Below are positions 1-13,770 of a DNA stretch of 64,000 nt, piece after piece (position 1 is the stretch's first letter; every line of letters begins with the position of its first letter). The position numbers were made by a program, and so were the translations under genes. Source of the DNA: Dugong dugon. Lineage: Eukaryota; Chordata; Mammalia; Sirenia; Dugongidae. Below the pieces are notes generated by a model. The model was not told the origin of the DNA. It saw only the letters and a program-made list of their open reading frames with translations, and did not search any database. The stretch is from contig CM057465.1 of assembly GCA_030035585.1 (NCBI GenBank), positions 27,918,001-27,982,000 of the forward strand. The letters are read 5' to 3'.

Positions 1-189
1 ATCAAGAGAGAGCACACTTTGCCAGAACATCCATATATATTGGATGCAGGCCACACCCCCAAGGAAACTCCCCTTTCAACTGATTTTCTGCTCACATCAG
101 ATCACAAAATGGAGGATGATTACATAATATCTGTCAAACCACTGAGAATCATGGCCTGGCCAAGTTGACACGCAACCTTAACAATCACA
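1..189 (-). repeat. 3' LTR of ERVL-like provirus copy 1 (cut by window edge)
   Basis: This stretch matches the last part of the LTR at 3749-4258 almost base for base, for example the shared run of about 40 bases around 22-60 and 4083-4131, and ends in ATCACA. Read on the minus strand it begins TGTGAT, a normal LTR end. A purine-rich tract (minus strand AAGGGGTGG, about 194-202) lies directly next to it, as expected for a polypurine tract beside a 3' LTR. By eye the two LTRs differ at roughly one position in ten, so the provirus is old. Confidence 0.8.
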
Positions 190-1830
190 GTCCACCCCTT
201 GTCAACTTGGCACCTGTACACATCTCCTCAAACCATACATAATCTCTAAATAAAGACAATTATAAAGTCAACTTGACCTAACATGATACAACTAACGTGT
301 ACAACCGAAAACGCACTAGCCCTGTTTACATCTTATATTTTATAATAAGCAATGGAATAAGGGAGGGAAGAAAATAAAGATACTTGCTATACACACATGT
401 ATACATGTAACAAAACAAGGAAGAAATAGTCAAAACAATTACAGTCCTCATTTCTGCAACTGGTCACGTGGCCGAAAGCGGTATTTAGAACTACCTTCTT
501 CCACCACCTATTCCATATTCCCTGTGCCCTCAGCAAGCATCTTAGCTGGTTGTGGTTCTTTGCCTGGTGGGGTGACCCAAACCTTCATTCTTGAAGGGTC
601 TGGGCCATTAGTAGTCATGTTGGAATTGGGTTGCTGTAGTTTTCCATGGACTTTAATCACAGGGCATGGTAGTACTAAGAGATGTCCTAAGGGATCTTCT
701 GTATTTTGGAATACTCTTCTTGGACTCCATTATGTAATTCAGTCTGGTTTCCCCTTGATAATCAGGATCAGTCGCACCAGCCAATACTGTAGCTGCCTTC
801 TTTGCCTTTGATCCAGAGGTGTTAGGAGCCCAAAGTGGCCAAGCAGCGTTCCTAATTTCCAGTTTAATGGAATCAGTGTTGTGTCTCCTGGTGGGAGCAT
901 TCTTCCTTTTGGAACTAAGACCTCAACCTGCAGAACACAGGGTCGCAGGGTCAGGAACCTAAAATTTTGCAAGTGGATCACTAGGGGTAATAGTGAATGG
1001 TGCCACTCTATTTCCACCCCTTGCTTCCTGGACCCAAGAATCCTGGCTGTGGGAGAAACAGCAATATATTGGACACTGGTTTAGAGCATATACAGCCTCC
1101 TGGAGAACATTGCCCCAGCCCTGCAAGGTATTGCCACCTAGCTGGTGCCATAAGTGTGTCTTTAGAAAGCCTTTCAATCATTCTATCAAGCCAGCTGCTT
1201 CAGGATGATAGGAACCATGGAAAAACCCATTGCCATCAAACCAATTCTGACTTATAGCGACCCTATAGGACAGAGTAAAACTTCCCCATAGGGTTCCCAA
1301 GGAGCAGCTGGTGGATCCAAACTGCTGACCTTTTGGTTCTCAGCTGAGATTTTAACCACTACACCACCAGGGCTCTGTGAGCATGTACCCATTGCTGCAC
1401 TTCATTTGTTGTGAAGTGAGTTCCTTTATCCGAGGCAGTGCTGTGTGGGATACCATGGCGGTGGATAAGGCATTCTGTAAGTACACAGATGTTTTGGCAG
1501 AAGCATTGTGGGCAGGAAAGGCAAATTCATATCCAGAGTAAGTGTCTCTCCCAGTAAGAACAAAACGCTGCCCTTTCTATGATAGAAGTGGTCCAATGTA
1601 ATGAACCTGCTACCAGGTTTCTGGATGATCATCCCTAGAAATGGTGCCATATCGGGGACTTGGTATTGGTGTCTGCTGCTCGCAGTAGTAGTAGCTGTAG
1701 CCAAGTCAGCCTTGGTAAGTGGAAGTCTTATGTGGCTGAGCCATGCATAACCTCTGTCACTGCCACCACGGCCACTTTGTGCATGAGCTCATTTGGGCAA
1801 TACAGGAGTGGCTAAGGAAAGAGGCTGACT
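190..1830 (-). pseudogene. ERVL-like copy 1: integrase and dUTPase remnant, broken
   Basis: On the minus strand this holds the end of pol. Integrase segments read in pieces at 1704-1426 and 1177-959 and match the equivalent part of copy 2 at 58661-59195. A dUTPase-like segment follows: frame 1017-739 carries a proline/asparagine-rich stretch followed by GHFGLL, and the DPDYQGE-type motif is found at about 765-785 in a different frame, so a frameshift separates them. dUTPase downstream of integrase is the arrangement known for ERVL (class III) elements. No env-like reading is seen between the dUTPase segment and the LTR, also as in ERVL. The unit is interrupted by a SINE (1218-1376) and is not functional. 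Confidence 0.75.
1218..1376 (-). repeat. tRNA-like SINE inserted in ERV copy 1
   Basis: Antisense copy of the SINE found throughout the window: the plus strand starts with CCCATTGCCATCAA, continues through GACCCTATAGGACAGAGTA and ends CACCACCAGGGCTC. It splits the integrase region of copy 1, so it inserted after the provirus. Confidence 0.85.
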
Positions 1831-3748
1831 AGTCTGTAAACTGGCTTAAGTCTGGGAATTGGTTGAGGGGCCATGATACTATTCTGGCGATTCAAGTTAG
1901 ACTGCCATTCACTTGACCTAGATTTCTTTCCACTTCTACAGATCAAGTAATATTTAGTAGATTCCCCATCTGTTTCACTTCTAGGGACACCATGACTAAA
2001 ATGCCACAAGTCCATATGAGTCAGACTTCTGATTAATGCTTTGACTCTGGTGTCCATTATGGTAACCACACCCACCTTGTCTTTGGCGATTAAGTGCCAC
2101 CACTAGGCGCTTAACACCCTGGGGTCTGATCAGCTTCATTGTAGTTAGGTGTCTTAATTCAGTTAGGGCAGTTCTTATGTCAGATCTGACTTAATAAAAT
2201 AGCAATCACAGCAGTCTTCAAGGATGCTGGGGCTCCCTTCAGAAATTTGTCAACCACTGTGGTGAAAGGTGTGTTCTCTGGGCACTCCATGGGTGGGTCT
2301 GTGGTACAACCTGATAAATTCACTCTAACATTTCAATTTCCCTAAGCCTTTGGATACCTTCTACAGTATACCAAGTTCTGGCATTTCAGCTTGATTTAGT
2401 GTAGGTCACTGATTAATCCATGCTTCAGTAAGCCAACTGTTATGGATTGAATTGTGTCCTCCCCCAAAAATGTGTGTCAACTTGGCTAGTCCACCATTCC
2501 CAGTATTGTGTGATTGGCCACCATCTTGTCATTTGATGTGATTTTCCTGTGTGTTGTGAATCCTACCTCTTTGATGTTAATGAGGTATAATTAGCAGCAG
2601 TTATGTTAATGAGGCAGGACTCAATCTACAAGATTAGGTTGTGTTTCAAGCCAATCTCTTGTGATATAAAAGAGAGAAGCGAGCAGAGAAACATGGGGAC
2701 TTCATCCCACCAAGAAGGAAGCACCAGGAGCATAGCATGTCCTTTGGACTCAGGGTCCCTGCAGTGAGAAGCTCCTAGTCCAGGGGAAGATTGATGACAA
2801 GGACCTTCCCCCAGAGCCGACAGAGAAAGCAAGCCTTCCCCTGAAGCTGTTAACCTGAATTTGGACTTCTAGCCAACTAGACTGTGAGAGAATAAACTTC
2901 TGTTTGTTGAAGCCATCCGCTTGTGGTATTTCTGTTATAGCAGCACAAGATAACTAAGATACCAACCAAATAAACTATCAGATCCTTTTCCAATCTCTTG
3001 AGCTGAAACATTGACTGAAGAATCTGTGCTTAGTGGGCCCATGTCAATAAACTCAGACTGATCCAACTTTATATTCCTTGCACCATTATCCCACACCCTT
3101 AATAGCTATTCCCACACATTCCCTAGGTTTCTGTTTGTATATGTTAGAAAAATCAAGTGGTTCTTTTGGCGTATAGCGTACCTCCTTGTGGGTCACACTT
3201 TGTACTTCACCTCTTGGGGCTCAAGTCTAGTTACAGGTCTAGGAGCAAAAATGAGTGGTGGGCGTAGGCCCTGGGGACATTCAGAAATGTTTTGTAAGGT
3301 ATCTGCCCCAGGCAGTGCCCCAGGTGCCACCCCAGGCAATATCTCAAAAGCCCCTTCAGACGCAGCTGGGTTAATCTCATCAGATGGGGGTGGAACAGAT
3401 AATGGCTTTACTGGGGAGAGTGGCTTAGCAGACAAAGATGGAGTAATCTCTTCAGATGGGAGTAAGAGTGCTAGTTCTGTTGGCAAGAGTGATTCGACAA
3501 AATTTAGGAGCTCAGTTTCCCTAGCTTCCTAATTCTTTGCCCATATGTCCATCCCAAGTTTCAGGATCCCATTTCTTCCCAATCAGTGCCCTCACTTTAA
3601 CTTCAGACACCATTCAAGCCATGGATTAGCAGTGTTCTCTTTATTGGAAGCAGAGTCATCGCACCTTTAAGACTAGTCAGACTTGAGAACTAATTCAGAA
3701 AACTCATCCTTACAATTTTGTATCTCTAGAATCACTCTCAGTACCAAA
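1831..3748 (-). pseudogene. ERVL-like copy 1: gag/protease-side remnant with primer-binding site
   Basis: From about 1831 the sequence jumps to the part that in copy 2 lies near 61780, so protease, reverse transcriptase and RNase H are missing here. The minus-strand frame 3486-3193 is proline- and serine-rich and fits a gag linker region but has no diagnostic motif. Just inside the 5' LTR, plus-strand 3731-3746 (ATCACTCTCAGTACCA) resembles the 3' end of a leucine tRNA, a plausible degenerate primer-binding site. An LTR at 2438-2961 interrupts the unit. Many stops; not functional. Confidence 0.65.
2438..2961 (+). repeat. Solo LTR, TGTTATGGATTG family, inserted in ERV copy 1
   Basis: A complete LTR beginning TGTTATGGATTGAATTG and ending ACTAAGATA. 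It is flanked by a perfect 5-bp target duplication, CCAAC at 2433-2437 and 2962-2966; the unoccupied site is visible in copy 2 near 62357 (GACCCAACCAAATA). The 5-bp duplication and terminal TG agree with ERVL/MaLR-type LTRs. An AATAAA lies near 2891. Confidence 0.88.
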
Positions 3749-4258
3749 TGTCTTAGACTGGGTTCTCTAGTGGAACAAAACCAGTGAAGCATATTTATAA
3801 ACTATATAGAGAGATTGATTTCAAAGAAATGGCTCATGTAGTTGTGGGTGCTGTCAAGTCCCAAATCTGTAGGTTAGACTTCAGACTGGAGGCTTCTAAC
3901 TCATGCAGTTGCAGGAGCTGATGAACCCAAAGCCAGCAGGTCAGGCAGAATGCTGCTGGCTCATGGGGTTACGGGAGCTGGCGAATCCCAAAGTCTGTCG
4001 GTCAGGTGGCAGGCTGCTGGCTCACGTCCTAAGAACCAGAGGTCAGAAAAAGACAAGTCAGATGCAGGATCAAGAGAAAGCGAACTTTGCCAGAACATCC
4101 ATATATATTGGATGCAGGCCACACCCCCAAGGGAACTCCCCTTTTAACATAATTGGCTGCTCATATCAGATCACAAAATGGAGGATGATTACATAATATC
4201 TGCCAAATCACTGAGAATCATGGCCTGGCCAAGTTGAAACATATCCTTAACCATCACA
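3749..4258 (-). repeat. 5' LTR of ERVL-like provirus copy 1
   Basis: Plus strand begins TGTCTTAGACTGG and ends CCATCACA, so the minus-strand LTR runs TGTGAT..CTAAGACA with TG/CA ends. It matches the partial LTR at 1-189 and the LTR at 56965-57511. Antisense to both host genes. Confidence 0.82.
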
Positions 4259-5626
4259 CTAGGGGAGAGTTGATAGGGGAAAACCAGTGAGGAAACTGTA
4301 GTAACACAAGGGAGAGTCCACCTAGTGGCCTAGCCTAAGGTAAGTATTGACAGTAGGGATGGAGAGAAGTGACAGATTTGAAAAATGTTTTAAGGAGAAA
4401 CTAGTGAACTTGGTAATTTGTTTTGGGAGATGAGAGAGAGGAAGGAGTCAAGACAAATAACACTGAATGTTTGCACGGAGGTAAAATACCTACATACCTC
4501 CTTTCAGTATTTGACTACTCGCCTGTTGTGAAATTAACATTTTCTTGTGTAACCCCATTAATTTAGACCGTAAAGTAATATTTATAATAATAATACATTT
4601 CTATTTCATGAATAAAAACTGCTTAAATTCTCTCCTCCTAGGACATTAGTACAGTTCTTTATCCCCATATACAGGTTATGTTGCCTAAACTTAGTGTCTT
4701 CATTTTTCTTAACTCTTTCTAGCCCACTCCAGTCTAAGTTCTGTCTCCCCAATAATTTTCTGAAACTGTTCTTGCCGAGATGACCTTTATGTTACTCTGC
4801 ATTCATTTTTCAATGGTCTTGGAGTCACACATAATCATATCCTCTCAGAAACACTTTTTAAATTATTTCATGCTAATTTTGTGATTTTCTTCCTACTTCT
4901 TTGGCCTATGTTTAATCTTCTCAGCCAGCCCCTTTTTCCCCTCCAAGGTCTTCCAAATCTGTCTATAGGATTTCAGTTGTTCCTGTGATCTCAGTCACAT
5001 CTACATATTGATGCCCCCCAGATCTCTTTCATGAGTTCCAGACCTATAGGCCAAGTGTTTATTCAGTATTTCTCTGGTCTTTCCAGTCCCTTATATTCAG
5101 TATATCAAAACTGTGTTAATTTGCCCTTCCCCTAAACCTACCCTACTTCCAGTATCTGCTTTTTCAGTAAATCGAAACACCATCCACCAGAAACCTTTAG
5201 GTCATCTTTCCTACAGAATGTAGGTCATTCTCACCAAGTCCCAAAGACCACCACCAAAATATTCCTTGAACTAATCTGATTCTTTCTAATATCTAAGCCA
5301 TCATCTTCTGTTGTATACTATCTAAATCCATATTACCATTCCCTTTTGATTGAATTATTACAACAACCTTTTAACTTGTTTCACTACCTCCACCCATACA
5401 CTCTTCACTATTCTTCTATAATCAGTGGTGTATTGGTTAATGTTTAACAGCCAGCTCTTGGTGGGGTGGTGGTGGGGAGTCCTGATTTGTAGTATTTGCC
5501 TAATTTCCATGGTATAAATACCACTACTCTGGCCAGTTTCAAGATACCAACATGACATCACTGGTCATGGAGTTGGGAAGAGATGTGGAGTAGCACACTA
5601 TTATATAGCATTTCCACCATACAGAA
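4259..5626. other. Unassigned non-coding stretch (likely THAP2 intron 1)
   Basis: AT-rich sequence without a credible reading frame. Some parts have the pyrimidine-rich look of old LINE or unique intronic sequence, but I cannot name a family. THAP2 exon 1 is not seen here or anywhere upstream in the window. Confidence 0.4.
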
Positions 5627-5790
5627 GTATCCCTGGTGGCGGAGTGGTTAAGCCCTCAGCTGCTAACTAAGAGGTTGGCAGTTCAAATCCACCAGCTGCT
5701 CCTTGGAAACCCTATGGGGCAGTTCTGCTCTGTCCTATAGGTTTGCTGTGAGTTGGAATTGACTCGACAGCAATGGGTTTGGTTTCAGTT
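5627..5790 (+). repeat. tRNA-like SINE
   Basis: Head CCCTGGTGGCGGAGTGGTTAAG with an A-box-like segment, then GTTCAAATCCACC resembling a tRNA B box, body CTTGGAAACCCTATGGGGCAG and tail GACTCGACAGCAATGGG. MIR-like sequence follows it at about 5795-5880 (AACTTGCCTAAAGCCACCC). Confidence 0.9.
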
Positions 5791-7149
5791 TTATAGATGA
5801 TAAACCAGACCTCAAAAGGTTAAATAACTTGCCTAAAGCCACCCAGTGATTATGGATGGAGCCGGGATTTTGTGCTCTTGTTTGTTTGACTCTAGACACA
5901 ATGTTCTCAGCCACTCTGTTCTACTGCATCAAGCTATTTGATTCTCTAACTTCCCCCACTACAATGTAAACTTACTAGGTATCCGGTTTATTTGTCACCA
6001 TGTCTTCAGTGCCTAGGACAGTACTTGGAAAGTAAGAGACAATCAACTGTTTATTGAAGACCCAAGCAAAATAGCATTATTTAAAATTCTGAGTGATTTT
6101 CCAAAGGATCTAATGTTATGAAAGCCTGGTGCTACTATTGTGTAGGTAAGAATACATTCATCTGTTAGCCCCATGTTAATTTTTTTTTTTAAGTTACAGG
6201 ATGATTTATTATTACTTAAGTTCAGCTTCTGGGCTACATCTCCCACCCTTTGATTGTGCAGAGAAAAATTCAAACGAAACTTAGAAAGCATGATTAAGGT
6301 TATTGCTGTATGAAAACTTTATACCAGATTCAAGTATAAAACGATTGATTATCCTTACTTTTCTGTTTCAGCACAGATAAAGATTATTTAGTAATGACAA
6401 AGTAACCCCATTTAATTAGTTCATTGATTGATTAATTGATTCTGAAAAGTTCATTGAATGCTTAACAGGTACTATGCTAGACCCAAGGATAAAGAGGTGA
6501 AAAACAAAGTCCTTGCTGTGGAGTTTAACTCAAATTTATTACACATGAGCATTGATTCTTATGTTTCTAAATCAGTTAACACAGTTACCACTAAAATTTT
6601 TAGAGACAGGCTCTTAATATTTGTCTCTTCTTTAGCAGGCATACACTCAGTACATACCAGTATATTTTGTATTTAAAATAAACATAAAAGGAAAAGCACC
6701 CCTGTTGGGCTTGTCAGCAGAATTTTTCTCTTTTGTAATAATTAACCTTTCTGTTGCACGATATAGCTTAAGAATTGATTCTTTAAGAATATATGTAGTT
6801 TAACTACATGGAAGTAATGCAATGAATTATTAAGTATTTTCTACTCTTACTAATTTAGAAAATTTTTGTTGAGGTTTTACTGTTTGCAAGGCACTATACT
6901 AAATGTTAAAGATGAATAGATGAAAAGGTATGATCCTTGTCCTCAAGAAACTTATAATCTACTTTTATTTCACTGGAAATTTATTAAAATGGAAAAATTT
7001 TAAAAACAATGTGATGAGTGCCATAAATGAAAGAAGATGAGGCAGTACCAAAATCTGTCTAGGCTTTCCTTGAAAAAATTTAATTTTTAGATACCTAATT
7101 TATCTTGACCACGTATACTCCCAACAGATCAAAGTATCTGAATTTCCTC
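5791..7149. other. Intronic stretch with old MIR/L2 scraps
   Basis: Fragments with MIR or L2 character are at about 5795-5880, 6450-6500 and 6880-6965 (for example CAAGGCACTATACTAAATG). The remainder shows nothing I can identify. Confidence 0.45.
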
Positions 7150-7200
7150 CTGCTGTCTTAGTTATAAGTCAGAATGGACTCGACAGCAATGGGGTTTTTT
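7150..7200 (+). repeat. SINE tail fragment
   Basis: Only the tail is present: GTCAGAATGGACTCGACAGC followed by AATGGGG and a T-rich end, directly before the outer LTR. Confidence 0.65.
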
Positions 7201-7209
7201 TTGGCGGGG

Positions 7210-8225
7210 GTCTTCGTTATCTAGTACCGCTATAACAGAAATACCACAAGTGGATGGCTTTAACAAAGGAATTTATTCTCTCACAGTCTTGGAGGCTAGA
7301 AGTCTGAATTCAGGGTACCAGCTCCAGGGGAAGTCTTTCACTCTGTTGGCTCTGGGGGAAGGTCCTTGTCATTAATCCTTCCCTAGTCTAGGAGCTTCTT
7401 AGCACAGGAACCCTAGTTCCAAAGCATGCACTCTGCTTCTGCCACTACTTTCTTAGTGGTATGAGGTTTCCCAGTTTTTCTGCTCACTTCTCTCTTATAT
7501 CTCAAAAGAGATTGACTTAAAACAAAATATAATCTTGTAGATTGAGTCTTGCCTCATTAACATAATTGCCTCTAATCCTGGCTTATTCACATCATGGAGG
7601 TAGGATTTGCAACACATAGGAAAATCGCATTAGATGACAAAATTGTGGGCAGTCACACAATACTGGGAATCATTGTTTACCCAGGTGTCATGGACTGAAT
7701 TGTGTCCCAAAAATATCTGTCCACTTTGCTAGATCAAGATTTCCAGTATTGTATCATTGTCTACCATTTTATCATCTGATGTGATTTCCCTGTGTTGTAA
7801 ATCCTATCACTATGATGTTAATGAGATGGATTAGTGGCAGTTATACTGATAAGATCTATAAGCTTAGATAGTGTCTTAAGGCAGTCTCTTTTGAGATATA
7901 AAAGAGAGAAGCGAGCAGTGAGACATGGGGACCTCATACTACCAAGAAAGCAGTGCCAGGAGCAGAGCATGTCCTTTGGACCCACAGTTCCCGCACAGAG
8001 AAGCTTCTAGTCCAGGGGAAGATTGATGACAAAGACCTTCCTGCAGAGCCGACAGAGAAAGACTTTCCCTGGAGTTAATGCCCTGAATTTGGACTTGTAG
8101 CCTATTAGACTGAGAGAATAAACTTTGTTAAAGCCATCCACTTGTGGTATTTCTTTTACAGCAGCACTAGATGACTAAGACACCAAGTTGACATATTTTT
8201 GGGGGACACAGTTCAATCCATGACA
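7210..8225 (-). repeat. Outer solo LTR, antisense, split by a second LTR
   Basis: Same LTR family as 2438-2961 but reversed. The plus strand opens with TATCTAGTACCGCTATAACA near 7219 (reverse of the LTR 3' end) and continues to 7685; the missing LTR 5' end is found after the inner LTR, at 8188-8225, ending CAATCCATGACA. The two parts together make one LTR. Confidence 0.82.
7686..8182 (+). repeat. Inner solo LTR nested inside an antisense LTR of the same family
   Basis: Begins TGTCATGGACTGAATTGTG and ends GACTAAGACA. It interrupts the outer LTR and is flanked by CCAGG (7681-7685) and CCAAG (8183-8187), a 5-bp target duplication with one later change. It therefore inserted after the outer LTR. 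Confidence 0.87.
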
Positions 8226-8512
8226 CCTGCTTATAATAGTTTTATATAAATTTGCTTGGAATCAGATTAGTCTTGTTTTATTTTTACTGCCATGTAAAGG
8301 ACTGGGTTGGAAAGAAATGTCTCTTAAAAACCCTGAAAAAATGACTCAAATCAGTTTTTTAACTAGGTTTTTTTTTTTAATAACTTATAAAAATTAGCAT
8401 GAATTGGTTTTTGTCTGTTCTAGTGTCTGGATATTGGGAGTTCAAAATCATCAGCTCTTAAATTTTCTTTAAACATTTAGGTGCAACCAGAAATGTGACA
8501 GTTGGAATTTGA

Positions 8513-11343
<2,831 letters not shown>

Positions 11344-12200
11344 GATAAAACATTATCAATTCTCTAAACCTAAAACAGACCAAGAGTACCTTCAAGATTA
11401 GCTTGCACAGAACTTCATACCCACCCTTCATTCCATTCAGAGGTAAACATGTTTAAGGCATTATGCCAAAACTGGGTATCTAATAAGTTTTACTTGAAGT
11501 ATACATTATTACTGTATAACTTATGAAGACTCAATTACAAAAAAACAATGGACAACTTTTTATGAAACTTTAAAATGAATGGAAGTGCCTTATGTGAGAA
11601 TTACTTATTTAAAAATGTTGTTAGGAAATTGTATGTTTGCAAGGTGTTTCGTGTTTGGGTCTTTTTTAACTACTTTTAAAAAAACAGTCTGATAAGTAAC
11701 ATGTTTATGTTAGGAAAAAAATTTTTCCTGTACCAAAGTTGGGATATCACATTCTAAATAAGATGCCAAGTTGGAGTTAACCAACATTAAATATGACCTT
11801 AGGAAACTGCTAGGTTTTGTATTAATTAAATTATTATTAGCACTGTGATTTGGAGAATTTCTAGAATATCCTGAGGACAGGGCAATTCTTTTATTTAAAC
11901 TTTTTGTATCCTTTTACCAGTAAAAGTGAGCTGATCATGACCTCCCTTGTAAGAATATAAGATTTTCAGTTAGATTGTAAAATATTTTGAAAATAATATT
12001 TTTGAATGTGAAGTACCTTCACATCATCCAAACTAGGTATGGCCTCAAGTACCTCAGATTAGTAAAAACTGGTACCTGATTACATTCAACTTCTAAAAAA
12101 ATATATTGTGGAATAATGCAAATTTCAGGATCTAGCTTTTACCTTAATAGACAAATGTATACTGCTCTTTTTTCTCATAATAAAAGTATTACATTTCCAA
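11344..12200 (+). other. THAP2: THAP2 3' UTR (approximate)
   Basis: AT-rich sequence after the THAP2 stop. The first AATAAA that I see with no inserted repeat before it is at 12179-12184. The exact cleavage site is not determined. Confidence 0.5.
12179..12184 (+). terminator. Candidate THAP2 polyadenylation signal
   Basis: Canonical AATAAA about 840 bases after the stop codon. Other AT-rich variants nearby cannot be excluded. Confidence 0.4.
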
Positions 12201-12859
12201 TTTCAAAGTTGGTACTTAATAAGCAAACATGCTATAAAGTTCCATGTTAGGCATGCCCCTTCTGCCCCCATGTATGTCAGTACTAAAACCCTTAAGTTTT
12301 TTTTTTCCCCCAACTGCTTTCTAAAACATTCTATACCACGGAAATAGCATATCAAAATAGTAGGCTTTTTTTTTCTTTCATAAACCCACAGTAGAATTTA
12401 ATCACAGAAGAGTAACTTACCACATTATGACTTCACAATTTATAACTTAAAATGGAATCAGCTTATCTTATGCATCACCTTGCTTTTTATATCCGTTTTT
12501 TAGTAAGAGTCAAATAGAGCAACACCATAGTACATAAGGGAAGTGAAATGTAGTTCTCTGTAAAAATACACATCTATGATAAAGCTATGCAAATGCTAAT
12601 ATTATTTTACAAAATAGAAGTATCAGAACTATTCTTATAGTTGCCACTTGAACAATTAACCCACGTTTAATTAGAACCCTTTCCTTCAAACAGCTTTGAT
12701 CAAATAGTGTAAAAATTTACTACTATGTAATCAAGTTATTTAATCCTAATTCAAGTTTCTGACACTACCATATGAAAATAGCATATACCCAATCATAAAT
12801 TGCTATAAATTTTTTCTTTAAGATAATGTCTGTGTTAAAAAAAGAAATTTTTTTTTGCC
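12201..12859. other. Unassigned AT-rich stretch downstream of THAP2
   Basis: No gene or clear repeat seen. It could still be THAP2 3' UTR if a later polyadenylation site is used. Confidence 0.4.
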
Positions 12860-13770
12860 AACTGTTTGCTCTTTTCCACTTTTTTTTTTGTTGTTGTTGT
12901 GAATTAGGTAAAAGTTTACAGAGCAAATTAGTTTCCTATTTGATAGTTCATACATAAAGTGTTCCATAACATTGGTATTATTCCCCACGATGTGTCAGCA
13001 CTCTCCCCGTGTCTGTCCTAATTTCCCCACTTCCTTTTGTCCTGGTTTTCTGTCACTTCCTGCCTTTTCGTCTTTGCTTTTGGGCAAATGTTGCCTTTTT
13101 GATCATGTATAATTGATTGTTCTAAGGAGTACATTCCTCTCGGGTGTTATTGTTTATTTTATGGGCCTGTCTATGGTTTGGCTAAAAGGTGGTCTCCAGA
13201 AATGGCTTCAGTTCCAGTTCAGAAAGGTGTCTTAGGGCCATAGTCTCAGGGCTTCCTCTAGTCTCTGTTAGACCAATAAGTCTGGTCTCTTGTAAATTTG
13301 ATTTTTTTTGTTTTACAGTGTTTGTCCCGCTCTATCCAGGACCCTCTATTGTGATCCCTGTTAGAGCGGTCAGTAGTGGTAACTGGGCACCATGTACTTC
13401 TTCTGGTATCAGGATCGTGTAGGATGTGGTTCGTGTGGTCGATTAGTCCTTTGGACTAATTGCTCCCTAGAGTCTTTCGTTTTCTTCACTCTCCTTTGCT
13501 TCAGACAGTAAGAGATCAATAGATGTATCTTAGATGGCTGCTTGCAGGCTTTTCAGACCCCAGACGCTACTCATAAAAGTAGGATGCAGAACTTCATGAA
13601 CAATGTTGTGCCATCGATGTAGACAATCTATGGTCCTTTGCCTTCGAGCCTAGGTACTGTATTCCACGAGATCTTTGGTTATTTCTAAGAAGTTGCCCTG
13701 AATATGGCTCTTGTGTGCTCTGTTGTCTATATTAATATACAAGCAGCACCTACAGTTATGTATGTTGAAA
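12860..13770 (-). repeat. L1 3'-end fragment (antisense)
   Basis: A T-run and GTTGTTGTTGTGAATTAG mark the reversed 3' end, followed by 3' UTR sequence. It matches, in reverse, the 3' part of the L1-like element at 19690-20190: GGACCCTCTATTGTGATC here against GATCACAATAGAGGGTCC-like sequence near 19785. Same family as the element at 45890-47372. Confidence 0.75.
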
